DNA of 64,000 bases from positions 2,232,001 to 2,296,000 of the forward strand of contig CP073212.1 of assembly GCA_020342235.1 (NCBI GenBank). The letters are read 5' to 3'. The first letter of the stretch is position 1. Every line of letters starts with the position of its first letter. This DNA is from Saccharomycopsis phalli. Its lineage: Eukaryota > Ascomycota > Saccharomycetes > Ascoideales > Saccharomycopsidaceae. Shown one piece after another: positions 22,143 through 33,650 of the stretch. A program made the translations under genes and the position numbers. The notes beneath the pieces are model-generated. The model was given only the letters and a program-made list of their open reading frames with translations, had not been told where the DNA came from and did not search any database.

Positions 22143-22275
22143 AAATTAATTATAATGTAATAATAATATTTATTTATGGCTATAGCTATGCTAGGGTCCT
22201 AGGAATATTGATACTACATTGTCTACTACTAATGATGGCTACGCTATGTAGCCAGAAGAAAACCGCTGTGATCAC
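22143..22275 (-). mobile_element. LINE-B 3' tail
   Basis: It starts with a run of 'taataataatatttattta' on the plus strand, then GGCTATAGCTATGCTAGG and a block ending in AGAAGAAAACCGC. These match in order the tails at 29950-30090 (same orientation) and 48350-48485 (opposite orientation). The microsatellite is the 3' terminus, so the element reads on the minus strand. Confidence 0.7.
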
Positions 22276-22545
22276 CAGATGATCTGATAGCAATACACAA
22301 GTAGTGTTCACTGGTGCATCATATACAGTGGACTTGCTATGACGATACAAAGAGTTAATACTCTTTGTAACAGCATAGAATGACCACCGGAACGACTATA
22401 TAAGCTAGGTATCAAACTACCTAGTACATCTATAGATTTAAGGACCTCTGATTTAGATTCAGTCATTCAATCTAAAAGGAACAAAAAATTATATAGAGTT
22501 TATAATAAGAGCTTCATATTCATTAACTACCCCTATATTTATAAA
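22276..22545. other. segment apparently inserted into the LINE-B copy
   Basis: The LINE-B match breaks at about 22275 and resumes at about 22546, where an AGAAAACTC block is repeated. The intervening ~270 bp has a TATA-like CTATATAAGC near 22397 and could be an eroded LTR. No clean ends were seen, so its nature is uncertain. Confidence 0.35.
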
Positions 22546-23000
22546 CTCTGACAGAAAACTCAGCAACAGAAAAAAAAAAACTTTGTGCTACTGTTGGTAC
22601 AAGTGCTGCGTAAGGGGAATTGAAGGAACTGTGTGATTTTGTTTATACTATTGGTGATCTTGTTTGCCTCTAATCCGGGGTGCTAGTATGGTGGTCCTCC
22701 TAATGTGCTGTCAAGAGAAGTGATCTACCAGTCCGACACTGACCATTTGAATTCTACAAGTTCATTAACTCCCCACTTTTTCTGAAAAGAAGAGACAGGC
22801 TTTTTATGAGGAGGCTATTGCGTCGTGTATCTATTCTTGGGCTCGGATGGCTGAGAGGCCAGGAAAATGCCAAATCAACAAGATTGATTCTCAGTTATAG
22901 AGATGACAGTCAATCAATAACATTGGAAGTATTAATAATAATATTTATTTCTGTGCTTATCTATTATCGATGTTTTTATCAGCCGGATTAGACATTGTTA
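22546..23000 (-). mobile_element. LINE-B fragment
   Basis: It matches in order the LINE-B copy at 30080-30370: the A-run, GGTGATCTTG, the CCGGGGTGCTAGTATGG block, AACTCCC followed by TCTG-AAAAG, and GAGGAGGCTAT. The open frame at 22806-22991 overlaps it and is not a host gene. Confidence 0.65.
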
Positions 23001-23514
23001 CAAAGTATTCTCAGGTCTTTTTTTATGTATGCCTTACTTTTTGTTGAGGCTGAAAACCACAGGTCACCTATGAGGGAATATCTATCCTATGAAGGGGAGA
23101 TATTTCCGTTTTTCAAAAAAAAAGAAGAAATTCAATTCAATTATCACTACCGTTCCGATTATTTAATTACAAAGGGACAAAACTCATCTAAAATTAAGTA
23201 AATCTCTGACCATAAGTTTGTAACGATATCAAGCTCTATGGAAGACGAATTAGACATCCGCACTTTTATATGAATAATCGACCACGGTCGTGATAGGTGT
23301 TTGTAAGATGATTCTTATATATTTAGTTAATGATCATATCTCCTTTCACAGATGGGATTTAGGCCACTAAGGCCTACTTGTCCTTAAGCTTTGTACGTCG
23401 TATTCCCTAGATACTGGAAGTATTTAGTGATACGCGATGCATGCGCATACCAAGGATTATATTATCTTTAGTACATGACTAAACGACAGTTCAAAACCTC
23501 GAAAACTAAATATT
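23001..23514. other. spacer between LINE fragments
   Basis: Nothing recognised beyond the surrounding element debris. Confidence 0.3.
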
Positions 23515-23960
23515 GTCTTTGGAAGTGCGGTGATTCAACAAATACACTTTAACTCGGGAAAATCCCAAGGCGGCCAGTGAAGAAAACTCTTTGTCAGTAC
23601 TTATAGCGACCCAGGATTAAAAAATCCAATGGGTGCTGTTTTGCTCAAGCTTCATATTATTGTATGGACCCATCTAACAAGTCAGTTTGCTCTTGTCACC
23701 CGTAATTATGGCAGTCGAATCTCATAATCTCATCATGTGGCGGAAGCATCATGGTACATCACGTTCCGGTAAAAATCAATGAGCATCTTTACGTCTTCAT
23801 TGGCTATTTTAGTAATTACCATCTATGTGGCATCAATGAAATTGATAAAATGAGCCAAGGATTGCTTCCGGGGTTGGAAGCATCTCTGATAAAGTGCTTG
23901 GCGACGTCTCTGGTATGTGCTGGACGACGTCTCTGTGCACATATAAGACAACAGTAGCAC
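23515..23960 (-). mobile_element. LINE-A 3' end copy, 5' truncated
   Basis: The reverse complement matches LINE-A 44.75-45.0 kb: the coding end near the GGTGAC block, an AATCCCAAG-like block, the stem-loop at 23553-23569 (CTCGGG, loop AAAAT, CCCAAG) and the GTTGAATCACCG block. The stem pairs through bases different from those of the 45-kb copy. Confidence 0.7.
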
Positions 23961-25555
23961 AGTATTTATAGAAATTATTGCCTTATATAACTGAAGTGAC
24001 GCTACGAATTTGATACGCCTGTAAGCGTCTGGTTATCACGATAATATGTTGGATTTACACAGAGTGCTAGTCCGCTAAAAAGAAAACTCTGGGCTGATTT
24101 TGATAATCAGCAGCCAAATGAAAAACATCCAGGTGAGTGGCAATACTTGGATTGCGTTCCTTGACTATTCAGAAAATCTAGCTCAACCAGCGGTATGGCC
24201 TGCTGACCAAATTACATATCCTTGATGTACTTCACAGACGCAATATAATGCGTAAATAGCTTTATTAATCGCCAATACGAATGTACACGGACCAAAATAC
24301 CATTCATATTGTTTGTCATTCTTCAAGGCATTTGAGTTAGCAAGGCATTAGTATAGTGGTAGATACTATAGGATTAAATGATAGTTAGAATGAATCCACA
24401 AAGTCATTCCCATAACATGAACGTAATTAGGTCAATGAGACCTGAGATCGGAAGAAATTTAGATTTCTATCTTTAGATCTGGCCAATTCGGAATTTACAC
24501 TTTTGAGTTTCAATGAACATGCAGACGTGACGTGTGCAAGGTTTGGAGACCCCATGTATGATTTTCATAGGAGCTAAAAAGAAGGAACTAGTGATCGAAA
24601 GCATGTGTAATGCTAATGAATTTTAGCCCAGTGGCAAGCTTATTCCTGCATATTCACTCGTGATATAGTAAATTTACAAGGGATTCCTAAGGGCTAGGTT
24701 AATTGCATGGATTTAGGTTGATCATCTAGGCTTTTGTCACTTAAAAGTTAAGGTAGTCTCTTGTATAGACGATGAAGAAACCTTCGTATGGTTTGTATAA
24801 TTTTGCATCTTTGTCTTTGAAAATTACAAGATAACTCAAATAGTGAGAAATGCAGACCTTGTGTTATAATATTATCAACGACGGCCGCAGACACTTTAAT
24901 CTGTGGCCCAACAAGTTCAAAGTGACTCTTCCCCTATTTCCATTTTTAATTATCTCTGATCACTGACACTTCCACTAATGTATGTGTATGCCAAACTGCT
25001 GTGATTCAGATCAAGTTGAGGATTATTCACCACCTTATTTAGCCATAAGATTGATGTCAAATATATTATATTGTCAATAATGCTGACAAATTGAACTTAT
25101 TCATGATTGAGTAATCAGATTGTAGGAGGTTGGACTTATTAATTTGTTACACAAAATAGAACCTGTTGTTCTTGCTTAAAATTATTTCCTTTGTATCAAA
25201 ACAAGACAACATCAAGTCCTGTGTATGTAACATCCTTGCTGTAAAGTCCAATTGATATGGTTGCTGCATAGTAAATACGAAGTATGTATTATCAGTCCTC
25301 GTCCAATAAATAGTTGGAGTAGATAGAATTATAATTAAAATACCAATCCAGTCATTGATGGTGCTAATTTAATAACTGCAGTCATACAATTTTAAATGGA
25401 TTCTCTTGTTCAATGTCTTGTCTGAGCATTACGACCACTAGCTATTTCAATGCCAACTCTTCAGTGAAAGTGGTGATGTCTTTTTTACCTCGTAATTGGC
25501 ATTAATTTCTCAATTTGGAAAGTCTCATTTTGGTGATTCTCATTCATACTAGGGA
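23961..25555. other. intergenic, nothing recognised
   Basis: About 1.6 kb of AT-rich DNA without an accepted gene, RNA or repeat. Confidence 0.35.
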
Positions 25556-26725
25556 ATCTTTATGAGATGATCTACACTACATCATGCATCAAGTGAAAAA
25601 AAGCATGCAATTTGCAGTGACTGGTTTAATCGTAAATCTCAGCTACTGCCACAGTATAAACCTTAAATATCAAATTTCCATAAGAAAGAGTTACCCAGTG
25701 CGTATTAGTCACAGTTTATAGCACAATGTGGTAACTATCGCGGGGTAAAAACGTGGAAGAAACCCTTGAAAATCAGCAATTGTTTGTTCTATGTATTTGT
25801 ATGCACATAAGCAGCGCGATGTCTGGCGTAATAATAGTAATAATGATAAATTAATATAGAATAGCCTAATGCTATAATGCATAACCTGTAGTTGGATAAA
25901 TATATTATTTTCAGGGGTTAAGGCTAGGCTCTTTGTCTGCTTGGTATCCTTCCAATGACAGTAATAATGCGAATGGCAGATGCCAACTTGAATCATAGAG
26001 CAATTTGTCAATTTTGCCTTGACAAGGACTCAGAAAAAAAGCTGTCAAACTGCGCTGAATTGAATAAAAATTGCAGGCATAACCAGATTTAGTAATAAAG
26101 CTTTCTCGAATAATTTATTAAAATGCAATAATTCACTTCGCATTGCAAAACCTAATGGCATTGGAAGTTATACTCGACGTTATCAAATCAAAAGGCAAGA
26201 AAGTCGCACTCCGTTGTTATTGAGCCCCAGAATATAGACTGGCTTTCTAGTTCTTTACCCACATCAAAATACATATATTATCAACAACAATTGTCTAACA
26301 CTGCCAGCAGTCCCCTTTGGAGTCGGCATGAAGCAAATTTCTTTCTTCTATGACCCATGAAAACATTTCGAGCGTAAAGTTTCCAGCACCTCCAATCTGT
26401 ATACTCGCATAACTGAAAGATCATGCCCGTGAGATGGGATCTAAAATAACAAGCCACAGAACAAGCAAGATGTCACTACTATCATAAGTTGTGTGACACA
26501 TATATCAAGATATGTATGTTGCCCCACTTTCGATTTGTTGCTTCTTGTTATCCTTGTTACATTCATTTCAAGGGTTATAGCCGTATGCAAAAGCGAAATC
26601 ATAAATTCTTGCATAGAGTCACAGCTAGACCTATAGCATTAAACAAAGAGCACATATCATGAAAGATGTCAGAACTTCAACTATATATAAAGGCAACTTC
26701 CTGGGAGATTCTGTGTTAAGGAATT
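25556..26725 (+). promoter_or_regulatory. duplicated upstream region of P2
   Basis: This ~1.17-kb block aligns in patches and in order with 36.8-37.97 kb (before P3) and 45.07-46.23 kb (before P4). Landmarks are CTACATCATGCATCAAG (25569), CAGTATAAACCTTAAATATC (25652), ACTATCGCGGGGTAAA (25734) and TGTAGTTGGAT (25888). The open frame at 25709-26011 lies inside and is not supported as a gene. It is probably the shared regulatory region of the family. Confidence 0.6.
26682..26691 (+). promoter_or_regulatory. TATA box of P2
   Basis: TATATATAAA starts 44 bp before the P2 ATG. Confidence 0.6.
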
Positions 26726-29689
26726 ATGATTCTCTCAGTATTACTACTTATATCCCAGTTGGGACTTTTTGTTGCTGCTGGCCCTGTTCCAACAGCCAGT
26801 TTGATTACCATTGCTGATCCTTCGTTTGAGAAAAGAGATGCCAGTCTCGATCAATTATCGCTGGCCGTCACTTCGTCAGCACTTGCCATGGGTTCTCTGC
26901 TTGCCCTGTTGTTGGCCTTGAGCCTGGCTCCTGCCAGCGTGGGCTTAGATGTGTTTCTTGCATTAGCCTCTGATGACATTTCGGCGGCAGCAACAAGTGC
27001 ATATTTGACTAACACCATTGAACCGAGTGCTGCTTCTGATGCTGCTTCTTTAGCATTGTCGCTGATTATTGTTGGTGACACAAGCGCAGCAGCCACCGTT
27101 ACGGTCAATTCGGAATTTGTCGCTACAGCAGTAGTGTCACCTACTTCAACGGGTGTTTTTGTGGGAGTTGGCGTGGGTTTAGCCCAACAGAAGGTTGACG
27201 TTGGCCTTGGTATCACCTTGACAATTGCAGTTATCACCAGTGTGACTGCTTCGGTTACGAACCTTTATAGTACAACCATCACTGATACTATTACCGAAAC
27301 CATCGACAACACTGCTATAGGATGGGCTACAAACACAGGTAGCTCTGTTGCATCGTCTTCGGCATCATTGCTGGCATCAGAGGTAAGCTCCCTGGTTTCA
27401 GAGAGTTTGGCATCTTCGTTCTCGGGCCTGGTTTCATCATCAGCAGCAGCAAGTGCTTCTTCATTGGCATCCGAGAGTGCTTCTTCCTTAGCCTCAGCAG
27501 CTGCTACCGATTCTGAAGTCACCACTACGGCTACTGTCAGCATTCCTGTTAGCACTGAATCGACATTCACTGATACATTAACCCAAACGGTCATCCAAGA
27601 TGCTACTGCCACAATACTGAGAGTAGGATTCGTCACAGCGCGAGCTCCGTTTAAGAGAGGTTTAGATAAGAGAGCTGCAATTGGGGATGTCATCACTGTC
27701 ACCACTACCACTCCTGTGGTTGTCACTGTGGTTGTTGCCGTTCCGCTCACGTTTCAAAATGACATTGTTGCGACTGCCGTGGCTTCAGCACTGCCAACCG
27801 GGACTCCTACAGGGACTTCTGATACTACTGTGACTCCAACTTCTGACACTACCGCTACTGGAACCTCTGACACTACCGCTACTGGAAGCTCTGATGCTAC
27901 CGCTACTGGAACCTCTGACACTACCGCTACTGGAAGTTCTGACACTACCGCTACTGGAAGCTCTGACACTACCGCTACTGGAAGCTCTGATGCTACCGCT
28001 ACTGGAACCTCTGACACTACCGCTACTGGAAGTTCTGACACTACCGCTACTGGAAGCTCTGACACTACTGCTACTGGAAGTTCTGACACTACCGCTACTG
28101 GAAGCTCTGATGCTACCGCTACTGGAAGCTCTGACACTACCGCTACTGGAAGCTCTGACACTACCGCTACTGGAAGCTCTGACACTACTGCTACTGGAAG
28201 TTCTGACACTACTGCTACTGGAAGTTCTGACACTACCGCTACTGGAAGTTCTGACACTACCGCTACTGGAAGCTCTGACACTACCGTGACTCCAACTTCT
28301 GACACTACTGCTACTGGAAGTTCTGATTCTTCAGGTGCAAGTACTGATGCTACTGCTACTGGAAGCTCTGATACTACCGCAACTCCAACTTCTAATGCTA
28401 CTGGAGGAACTTCTGGCGCTACTGGAAGTACGTCTGATAATACTGCAACAACCACCTCATCCAACGCTTCGACAGAGACAACTTCTGGTTCAGGATCTGG
28501 ATCTAACCCTGGCTCTGGCTCTGGTTCTGGCTCTAACCCTGGATCTGGTTCTGGATCTAACCCTGGCTCTGGATCTGGTTCTAACCCTGGCTCTGGCTCT
28601 GGATCTGGATCTGGATCTAACCCTGGATCTGGATCTGGATCTGGATCTAACCCTGGATCTGGTTCTGGATCTGGATCTAACCCTGGATCTGGATCTGGAT
28701 CTAACCCTGGCTCTGGATCAGGATCTAACCCTGGTTCTGGTTCTGGCTCTGGTTCTGGTTCTGGATCAGGATCTAACCCTGGTTCTGGATCAGGATCTAA
28801 CCCTGGTTCTGGATCTGGATCTGGCTCTGGTTCTAACCCTGGCTCTGGCTCTGGTTCTGGTTCTAACCCTGGTTCTGGATCAGGATCTAACCCTGGTTCT
28901 GGTTCTGGATCTGGCTCTGGTTCTAACCCTGGCTCTGGTTCTGGTTCTAACCCTGGTTCTGGATCAGGATCTAACTCTGGTTCTGGCTCTGGTTCTAACC
29001 CTGGCTCTGGCTCTGGTTCTGGTTCTGGCTCTAACCCTGGTTCAGGATCTGGATCTAACCCTGGCTCTGGCTCTGGATCTGGCTCTGGTTCTAACCCTGG
29101 CTCTGGCTCTGGTTCTGGTTCTAACCCTGGTTCTGGATCAGGATCTAACTCTGGTTCTGGCTCTGGTTCTAACCCTGGCTCTGGCTCTGGTTCTGGTTCT
29201 GGCTCTAACCCTGGTTCAGGATCTGGATCTAACCCTGGCTCTGGCTCTGGATCTGGCTCTGGTTCTAACCCTGGCTCTGGCTCTGGTTCTGGTTCTAACC
29301 CTGGTTCTGGATCAGGATCTAACTCTGGTTCTGGCTCTGGTTCTAACCCTGGCTCTGGCTCTGGTTCTGGTTCTGGCTCTAACCCTGGTTCAGGATCTGG
29401 ATCTAACCCTGGCTCTGGCTCTGGATCTGGCTCTGGTTCTAACCCTGGCTCTGGCTCTGGTTCTGGTTCTAACCCTGGTTCTGGATCAGGATCTAACCCT
29501 GGCTCTGGTTCTGGATCAGGGTCTAACTCGGGATCTAGTTCCCAATCGCCTCAGGCTTCTACTTTATCTTCCTCTGTTCAGTTGGCAAGTTCTCTGGGCA
29601 CTGCAGCAATTCAGCAGGCCAATGGTGCCAAGAAGATACCTATTCCATTTCAAGATATAATTGCATTGGTTGTCAACCTTGCATTATAA
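26726..29689 (+). CDS. secreted repeat-rich wall protein P2
   Basis: A 987-residue paralogue of P1. It has a signal peptide (1-19), KR at 36-37, the Ala/Ser-rich domain to about 309, then KR at 310-311 and 315-316 (spacer GLD) and the Val/Thr-rich segment [18 protein letters not shown]. The middle differs from the other members: about twenty GSSDTTAT-type octapeptides (DNA 27830-28330), then about 340 residues of GSGSGSNP (28480-29530) containing a 174-bp higher-order repeat. The two-cysteine motif found in P1, P3, P4 and P5 is absent. The tail [20 protein letters not shown] is shared. Gly/Ser/Asn/Pro stretches of this kind are flexible spacers in wall proteins. The surface location is inferred and the function unknown. 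Confidence 0.85.
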   Translation: MILSVLLLISQLGLFVAAGPVPTASLITIADPSFEKRDASLDQLSLAVTSSALAMGSLLALLLALSLAPASVGLDVFLALASDDISAAATSAYLTNTIEPSAASDAASLALSLIIVGDTSAAATVTVNSEFVATAVVSPTSTGVFVGVGVGLAQQKVDVGLGITLTIAVITSVTASVTNLYSTTITDTITETIDNTAIGWATNTGSSVASSSASLLASEVSSLVSESLASSFSGLVSSSAAASASSLASESASSLASAAATDSEVTTTATVSIPVSTESTFTDTLTQTVIQDATATILRVGFVTARAPFKRGLDKRAAIGDVITVTTTTPVVVTVVVAVPLTFQNDIVATAVASALPTGTPTGTSDTTVTPTSDTTATGTSDTTATGSSDATATGTSDTTATGSSDTTATGSSDTTATGSSDATATGTSDTTATGSSDTTATGSSDTTATGSSDTTATGSSDATATGSSDTTATGSSDTTATGSSDTTATGSSDTTATGSSDTTATGSSDTTATGSSDTTVTPTSDTTATGSSDSSGASTDATATGSSDTTATPTSNATGGTSGATGSTSDNTATTTSSNASTETTSGSGSGSNPGSGSGSGSNPGSGSGSNPGSGSGSNPGSGSGSGSGSNPGSGSGSGSNPGSGSGSGSNPGSGSGSNPGSGSGSNPGSGSGSGSGSGSGSNPGSGSGSNPGSGSGSGSGSNPGSGSGSGSNPGSGSGSNPGSGSGSGSGSNPGSGSGSNPGSGSGSNSGSGSGSNPGSGSGSGSGSNPGSGSGSNPGSGSGSGSGSNPGSGSGSGSNPGSGSGSNSGSGSGSNPGSGSGSGSGSNPGSGSGSNPGSGSGSGSGSNPGSGSGSGSNPGSGSGSNSGSGSGSNPGSGSGSGSGSNPGSGSGSNPGSGSGSGSGSNPGSGSGSGSNPGSGSGSNPGSGSGSGSNSGSSSQSPQASTLSSSVQLASSLGTAAIQQANGAKKIPIPFQDIIALVVNLAL
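27830..28330 (+). repeat. 24-bp coding repeat in P2
   Basis: About twenty copies of an octapeptide unit GSSDTTAT or GTSDTTAT, with few synonymous differences between copies. Confidence 0.9.
28480..29530 (+). repeat. Gly-Ser-Asn-Pro coding repeat in P2
   Basis: Runs of (GS)n with SNP inserted at intervals of 8-12 residues. The variant CTAACT (Asn-Ser) recurs at 28971, 29145 and 29319, exactly 174 bp apart, marking a 58-residue higher-order unit present about three times. Confidence 0.9.
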
Positions 29690-29944
29690 GCCAAGAACAA
29701 ATATTTCAAATTTTTGGTTGAATATTTTTTTTAATTTTATTTATTATAACGATAATTGATATCTTTACTAATTCCTTGTAGTAATGGACTAATTATTGTG
29801 GTAGCTGGGGGTAGACTGATATTGTAATGCAACTTTTCGGCATTCTTGATATCGGAACAAATAATTACAGATTGAAAAATTGAATTTCTGATTTGTTTAA
29901 AAATAATAATCATATGACTCATATATTTCTGAAGCTGGGCCCTT
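29690..29944. other. 3' flank of P2
   Basis: AT-rich terminator and polyadenylation region. No gene was seen. Confidence 0.4.
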
Positions 29945-32900
29945 TTGAACTCTTTTCTCATTCAGTATAATAACAAGTTTTTTACCTAAGGTTATAGCTA
30001 CACCAGGCTCACAGGCATATCGACACCACATCGTTTGCGACTAAGGACGGCGCTGCTATGGAGTTGTTGGAAGAAAATTCTACAGCAGAGGTAAAAAAAA
30101 CTTCCGGTTAGTGCTTGTGGAGGTTTGAAATAAGGAGAGTTGGAGTGACAATTAACTTTCGCCTATACTGATGGTGATCTTGGTCACCCTTCAGCCCGGG
30201 GTACTAGCATGGCAACCTTTCTAAAGAGTTATAGCGAGAAGGAAATTATAAATCCAGCACTGATAAGTAAAATCATATGAGTTTTTTAACTCCCAATTTA
30301 TCTGCAGAAAAGGGACGGGTTTGTTTAGAGGAGGTTATGAATTTATGTATCTGCGCTTGGTTCAGAGGGTCAGAAGGACAGGACATTTGAAACCATGAAA
30401 CTTTGATGGCACAGGATCCTCACATCTATTGCATGAAAGGTTAATTACAGCGTTTAAATAGACCATATGTTGGTGTGATACTAGATTTTGGTCGCTGAGT
30501 AGTTGACTGATTTTGCATAGAGATCATTTGGGACCAACAAGGGCTTTAGAAATGAGTAGCTTTTGATTTTTCAATAGTCACTCGGAGTGAATATTAGTGT
30601 AACACCACTTAGTGGGATGAGAAGCAGATCTCCTTGGAATAAATGAACCTTTGGTATTACTTGGTGACAGTTTTCTGAGTGCTTTCTTTTAGGGAATATA
30701 TTTTCCAGTGTTTCACCAGGGCCATCCTTATTGGGTCAGTATTAAAGTCAGATAAGGTCCATATCTATCTTACTTTCTAGTTAATTCTCGATGAGACGAC
30801 TTTGAGGGAGTTTCGGTAAAAGGTGCACTTATGTCAAGGGCCACGGGGGTCTCCTTGATGAGAGGCTACATATGAAGTTTGTTGTTGTGATCTACTTCTT
30901 TAATTTGCTTGTCTTTGCTCTGTTGAATGTGATTAGTAGAATTTGTCCATTGCGATCCGTTTGAGAAGAAATGATAAAGGGAGAAACCCTGACTTGATGT
31001 TGAGAATATTAATAGCAGTTGGTGTTAGCATGCCCAAGTCAAGTCGTAGAGCTGTCTTATAATATATCTGAATCATGTGTTTTGGCCCTTTTTGAGTTTG
31101 AAATAAAAGATCTATAGGATATAAGTAGTTATTGGGAGTGTGTAATGAAGAAGAAGTTGTACCCTTAAATTTTATAACTCATATTGTCCTTGAAATCCTT
31201 TTAGAGGATCAGAACTTTCCCTTTTCAATAGTTATTTCTGTTTGGTCCTAGCATCTCCTTAAGTGAAGTTGCCTCACCGGTGTAACTCCACTTTACGCGG
31301 AGCATTAGCCCTTGCTTGTCACATATAAATAGGCAGAATTTTCTTTGGATAGTCAAACAAATATATTTTTGGCTATTTTACCGACTAGTATCCTAGTTAC
31401 TATATTACAGAGTGCAAAAGTCTTGAATAAGATGAGAGTGGCGCTTCGTCTTGTTCCATGTGTGATTTCACCAAGTGTTCGGATCTGCTCAGTTACTCTT
31501 TTGGCACATGCAACCATGGGTTTGATATTCTTTATGCATCTTAGTCTTGTATTGCGAGTGATTCCAATAATTTGACTGCCTGCGCTTCGTCTTTTGTCTC
31601 TCCGTTAGGAAGACAGAGGATAGATCTGATGGATTTCGGGGAAGTCGTGTATACTGTAGCTTCCTAATATAGTCAAAACTGGTGTAATTTTCCTGTGCCC
31701 ATTAATGACATATCCTAAGGCTCCCCAAGAGGGCCATTCACATCGTCTTTTGATCCCGTATTTGAATATTATGATGTCATTAATAAAACTGATAACTTGG
31801 GCTTTGTTATCAGTGGGTCTTTTGTAAAGATAGTGGGTGTAAATCACGAAGAGACAGGTGAGAAGAGGGCGCCTTCAATTTCCACCAAGACTGCACTCAT
31901 ATGACGGTGCTTTGATGGTAAGGTACGAATTGCTTCTGCAAACACTCGCTGTTCTCTTACTTTTTGCTTTTTCCGTACCACGCCACCTCATGTACTAGTG
32001 TCATAACAGCATCCGTTATGCAGTAACCTGCCCTTCCTGCAAATGGTTCATTGGGGTTATAGTCTGGTTTTCCTGGCTCGGGGATCACCACTGGTATGCT
32101 CTCTCTTCCACTGGCCAGGGAAAATGCCTAGATTTAGGCATGTGTTAAAAATAGCTTCTATTTTGCTTGGGAATGTATTTCTCTTCGATAGTTCCTTAAT
32201 CTACCCCATTGATATTAGGTCGGGCCCTTGGGCCTTATTTAGCTTTAACTATCGGTGGAAACATTTCAAGTAGTGTGAAGGCCTTCCGTGAAAGTTCTTC
32301 CCCTACGGAAATCTGTGAGTATAAGGTTTCACTAAAGATCTTAGTTTGGTCATCATGCAATTTAGACATCTTGAGGTTGACGGGTGGAATAAAGCATTTA
32401 AATGCTGTCCAAATAATGGAAGAGTCCAAGGATTCAAGAAACTAGTTCCAACAATTTGCTTTGGCCTTTGCAAGGGTATTTATGATTTCCTCTGGGGCTT
32501 TCCGTCTTTACGGGCAATTCATTGCCAACTTTCTCATTCTGCCCAACACAGTTTTGACTTCTGGAGTGAAATATCTATTTTACAGATAGCTGCCCTTTTT
32601 CCTTAGAGTGTGTTTAACGATTAGCATCTGAATTTGCTTTGTGACAGAGACGGTTGCCTTCTTTAGTGCCCGAGGGAATCTGTGCTGAAGCTTCGGGCCC
32701 AGGCGATCTAGTACTTTAAGTATTTTCAGCCAGTTGGTTATGGATTAGTCGGGGGTCAGTTGTAAGGGACTTTGGGCCCGAATTGCATATGTTTCGTCAC
32801 GGGACTAACTGTCCGGGAGAGAGAAGGACTTGCAAAGATGACATCCACCGTGTTGCATCCTTGATGCGGGGATTTTTAAATCTCATTGAGGCAGAAAGGT

Positions 32901-33650
32901 CTGCTAGCTCAATGATAGTATAAATAGCAGCAGTGTCTGACGCGGCGTGTTGACCTGTCATGATCCGGGAAGTGAAAAATGGACGTGTGACATTTAGGCC
33001 TCCTATAGTGACACCCTTAAAACTGGCGCTAGAGGATAGGAGGTATTTCTGTGATATTTCAAGAGGCCCAGATGTGAGGTGTGCCGTATATGTTTATGGG
33101 GCATTGTAGATGTTTATGAGATCAATGATGTGTTTTCTGGATGTAGCTTTGATGCCTATTATATATCCGCCGTGCAGTGTATCAATATAGCCGATTCGGA
33201 ACCTCGAGTCCATTTATTTGATGATGCGATTGCTAACGTATGTTACGACTCTCGCTCAGACAGGGAGTACTCCATGTTGGAGTAATCTCTACCGGTTCCT
33301 TATTTGTCGCAGGGGATGGTTAGAACTCACTAACTTCAAACAAATTAAATACTCCTCTAATGTTTGTAAGTCCACACGTACTGTGGGGATATTGGAATTC
33401 TTAGACCTTAATAATGACTTCTAACTTTTTATAGTGACCAAGTGTGGCTCTCAGCATAGCTAGTATTTTTGTACGTTGATGGAAGTAACTAGTATCTTCA
33501 TTATAGCTGACGGTGACCATGTTTGTCAATTCCCGCCTGGTGAGCTTGTGATAGGGTAAATCTGATTCGAGGTCTCCAGAGCTGACTCTTGAACTCCTTG
33601 TTCGCTGTTTCTGCTATGGTTAATCCCCTGTTGGCAGCGGAATCATTTAT
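29945..33650 (-). mobile_element. LINE-B, old non-LTR retrotransposon
   Basis: It reads on the minus strand, with the 3' tail at 29945-30100. Conceptual pieces from 5' to 3' follow. An APE-type endonuclease remnant is seen at about 33120-32780 (INIYNAP, then GGLNVTRPFF in place of the GDFN-x-H motif, then IKDATRW). The pre-RT linker lies near 32430-32235 (ISVGEELSRKAFTLLEMFPP) and a GPDLIN block near 32215. A VIPEPGKPDYNPNEPF-like and AGRAGYCITDAVMT block lies near 32080-31990. IYTHYLYK and the palm motif F-I-N-D lie at about 31787-31776. Many stops and shifts make it inactive. A solo LTR is inserted at 31141. Its RT resembles LINE-A (GRKGYCATDAVTT, IYTHDLYN), so the two belong to related lineages. 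Confidence 0.75.
31141..31409 (+). repeat. solo LTR inserted in LINE-B, 5-bp target duplication
   Basis: A 269-bp unit, TGTAATGAAG to CTATATTACA, flanked by GAGTG at 31136-31140 and 31410-31414. A TATAAATAG box lies near 31325. Comparison with the LINE-B relic at 850-940 shows that this unit is extra sequence, which supports insertion into the LINE. It is a fossil, younger than the LINE-B copy. Confidence 0.8.

Noticed and set aside
22806-22991. 61-residue frame as a small gene
   Set aside because: It lies inside LINE-B similarity.
28335-29660. 441-residue Leu/Asp-rich frame overlapping P2
   Set aside because: Shadow of the Gly/Ser repeat. The P2 frame has signal peptide, Kex2 sites and a conserved tail.
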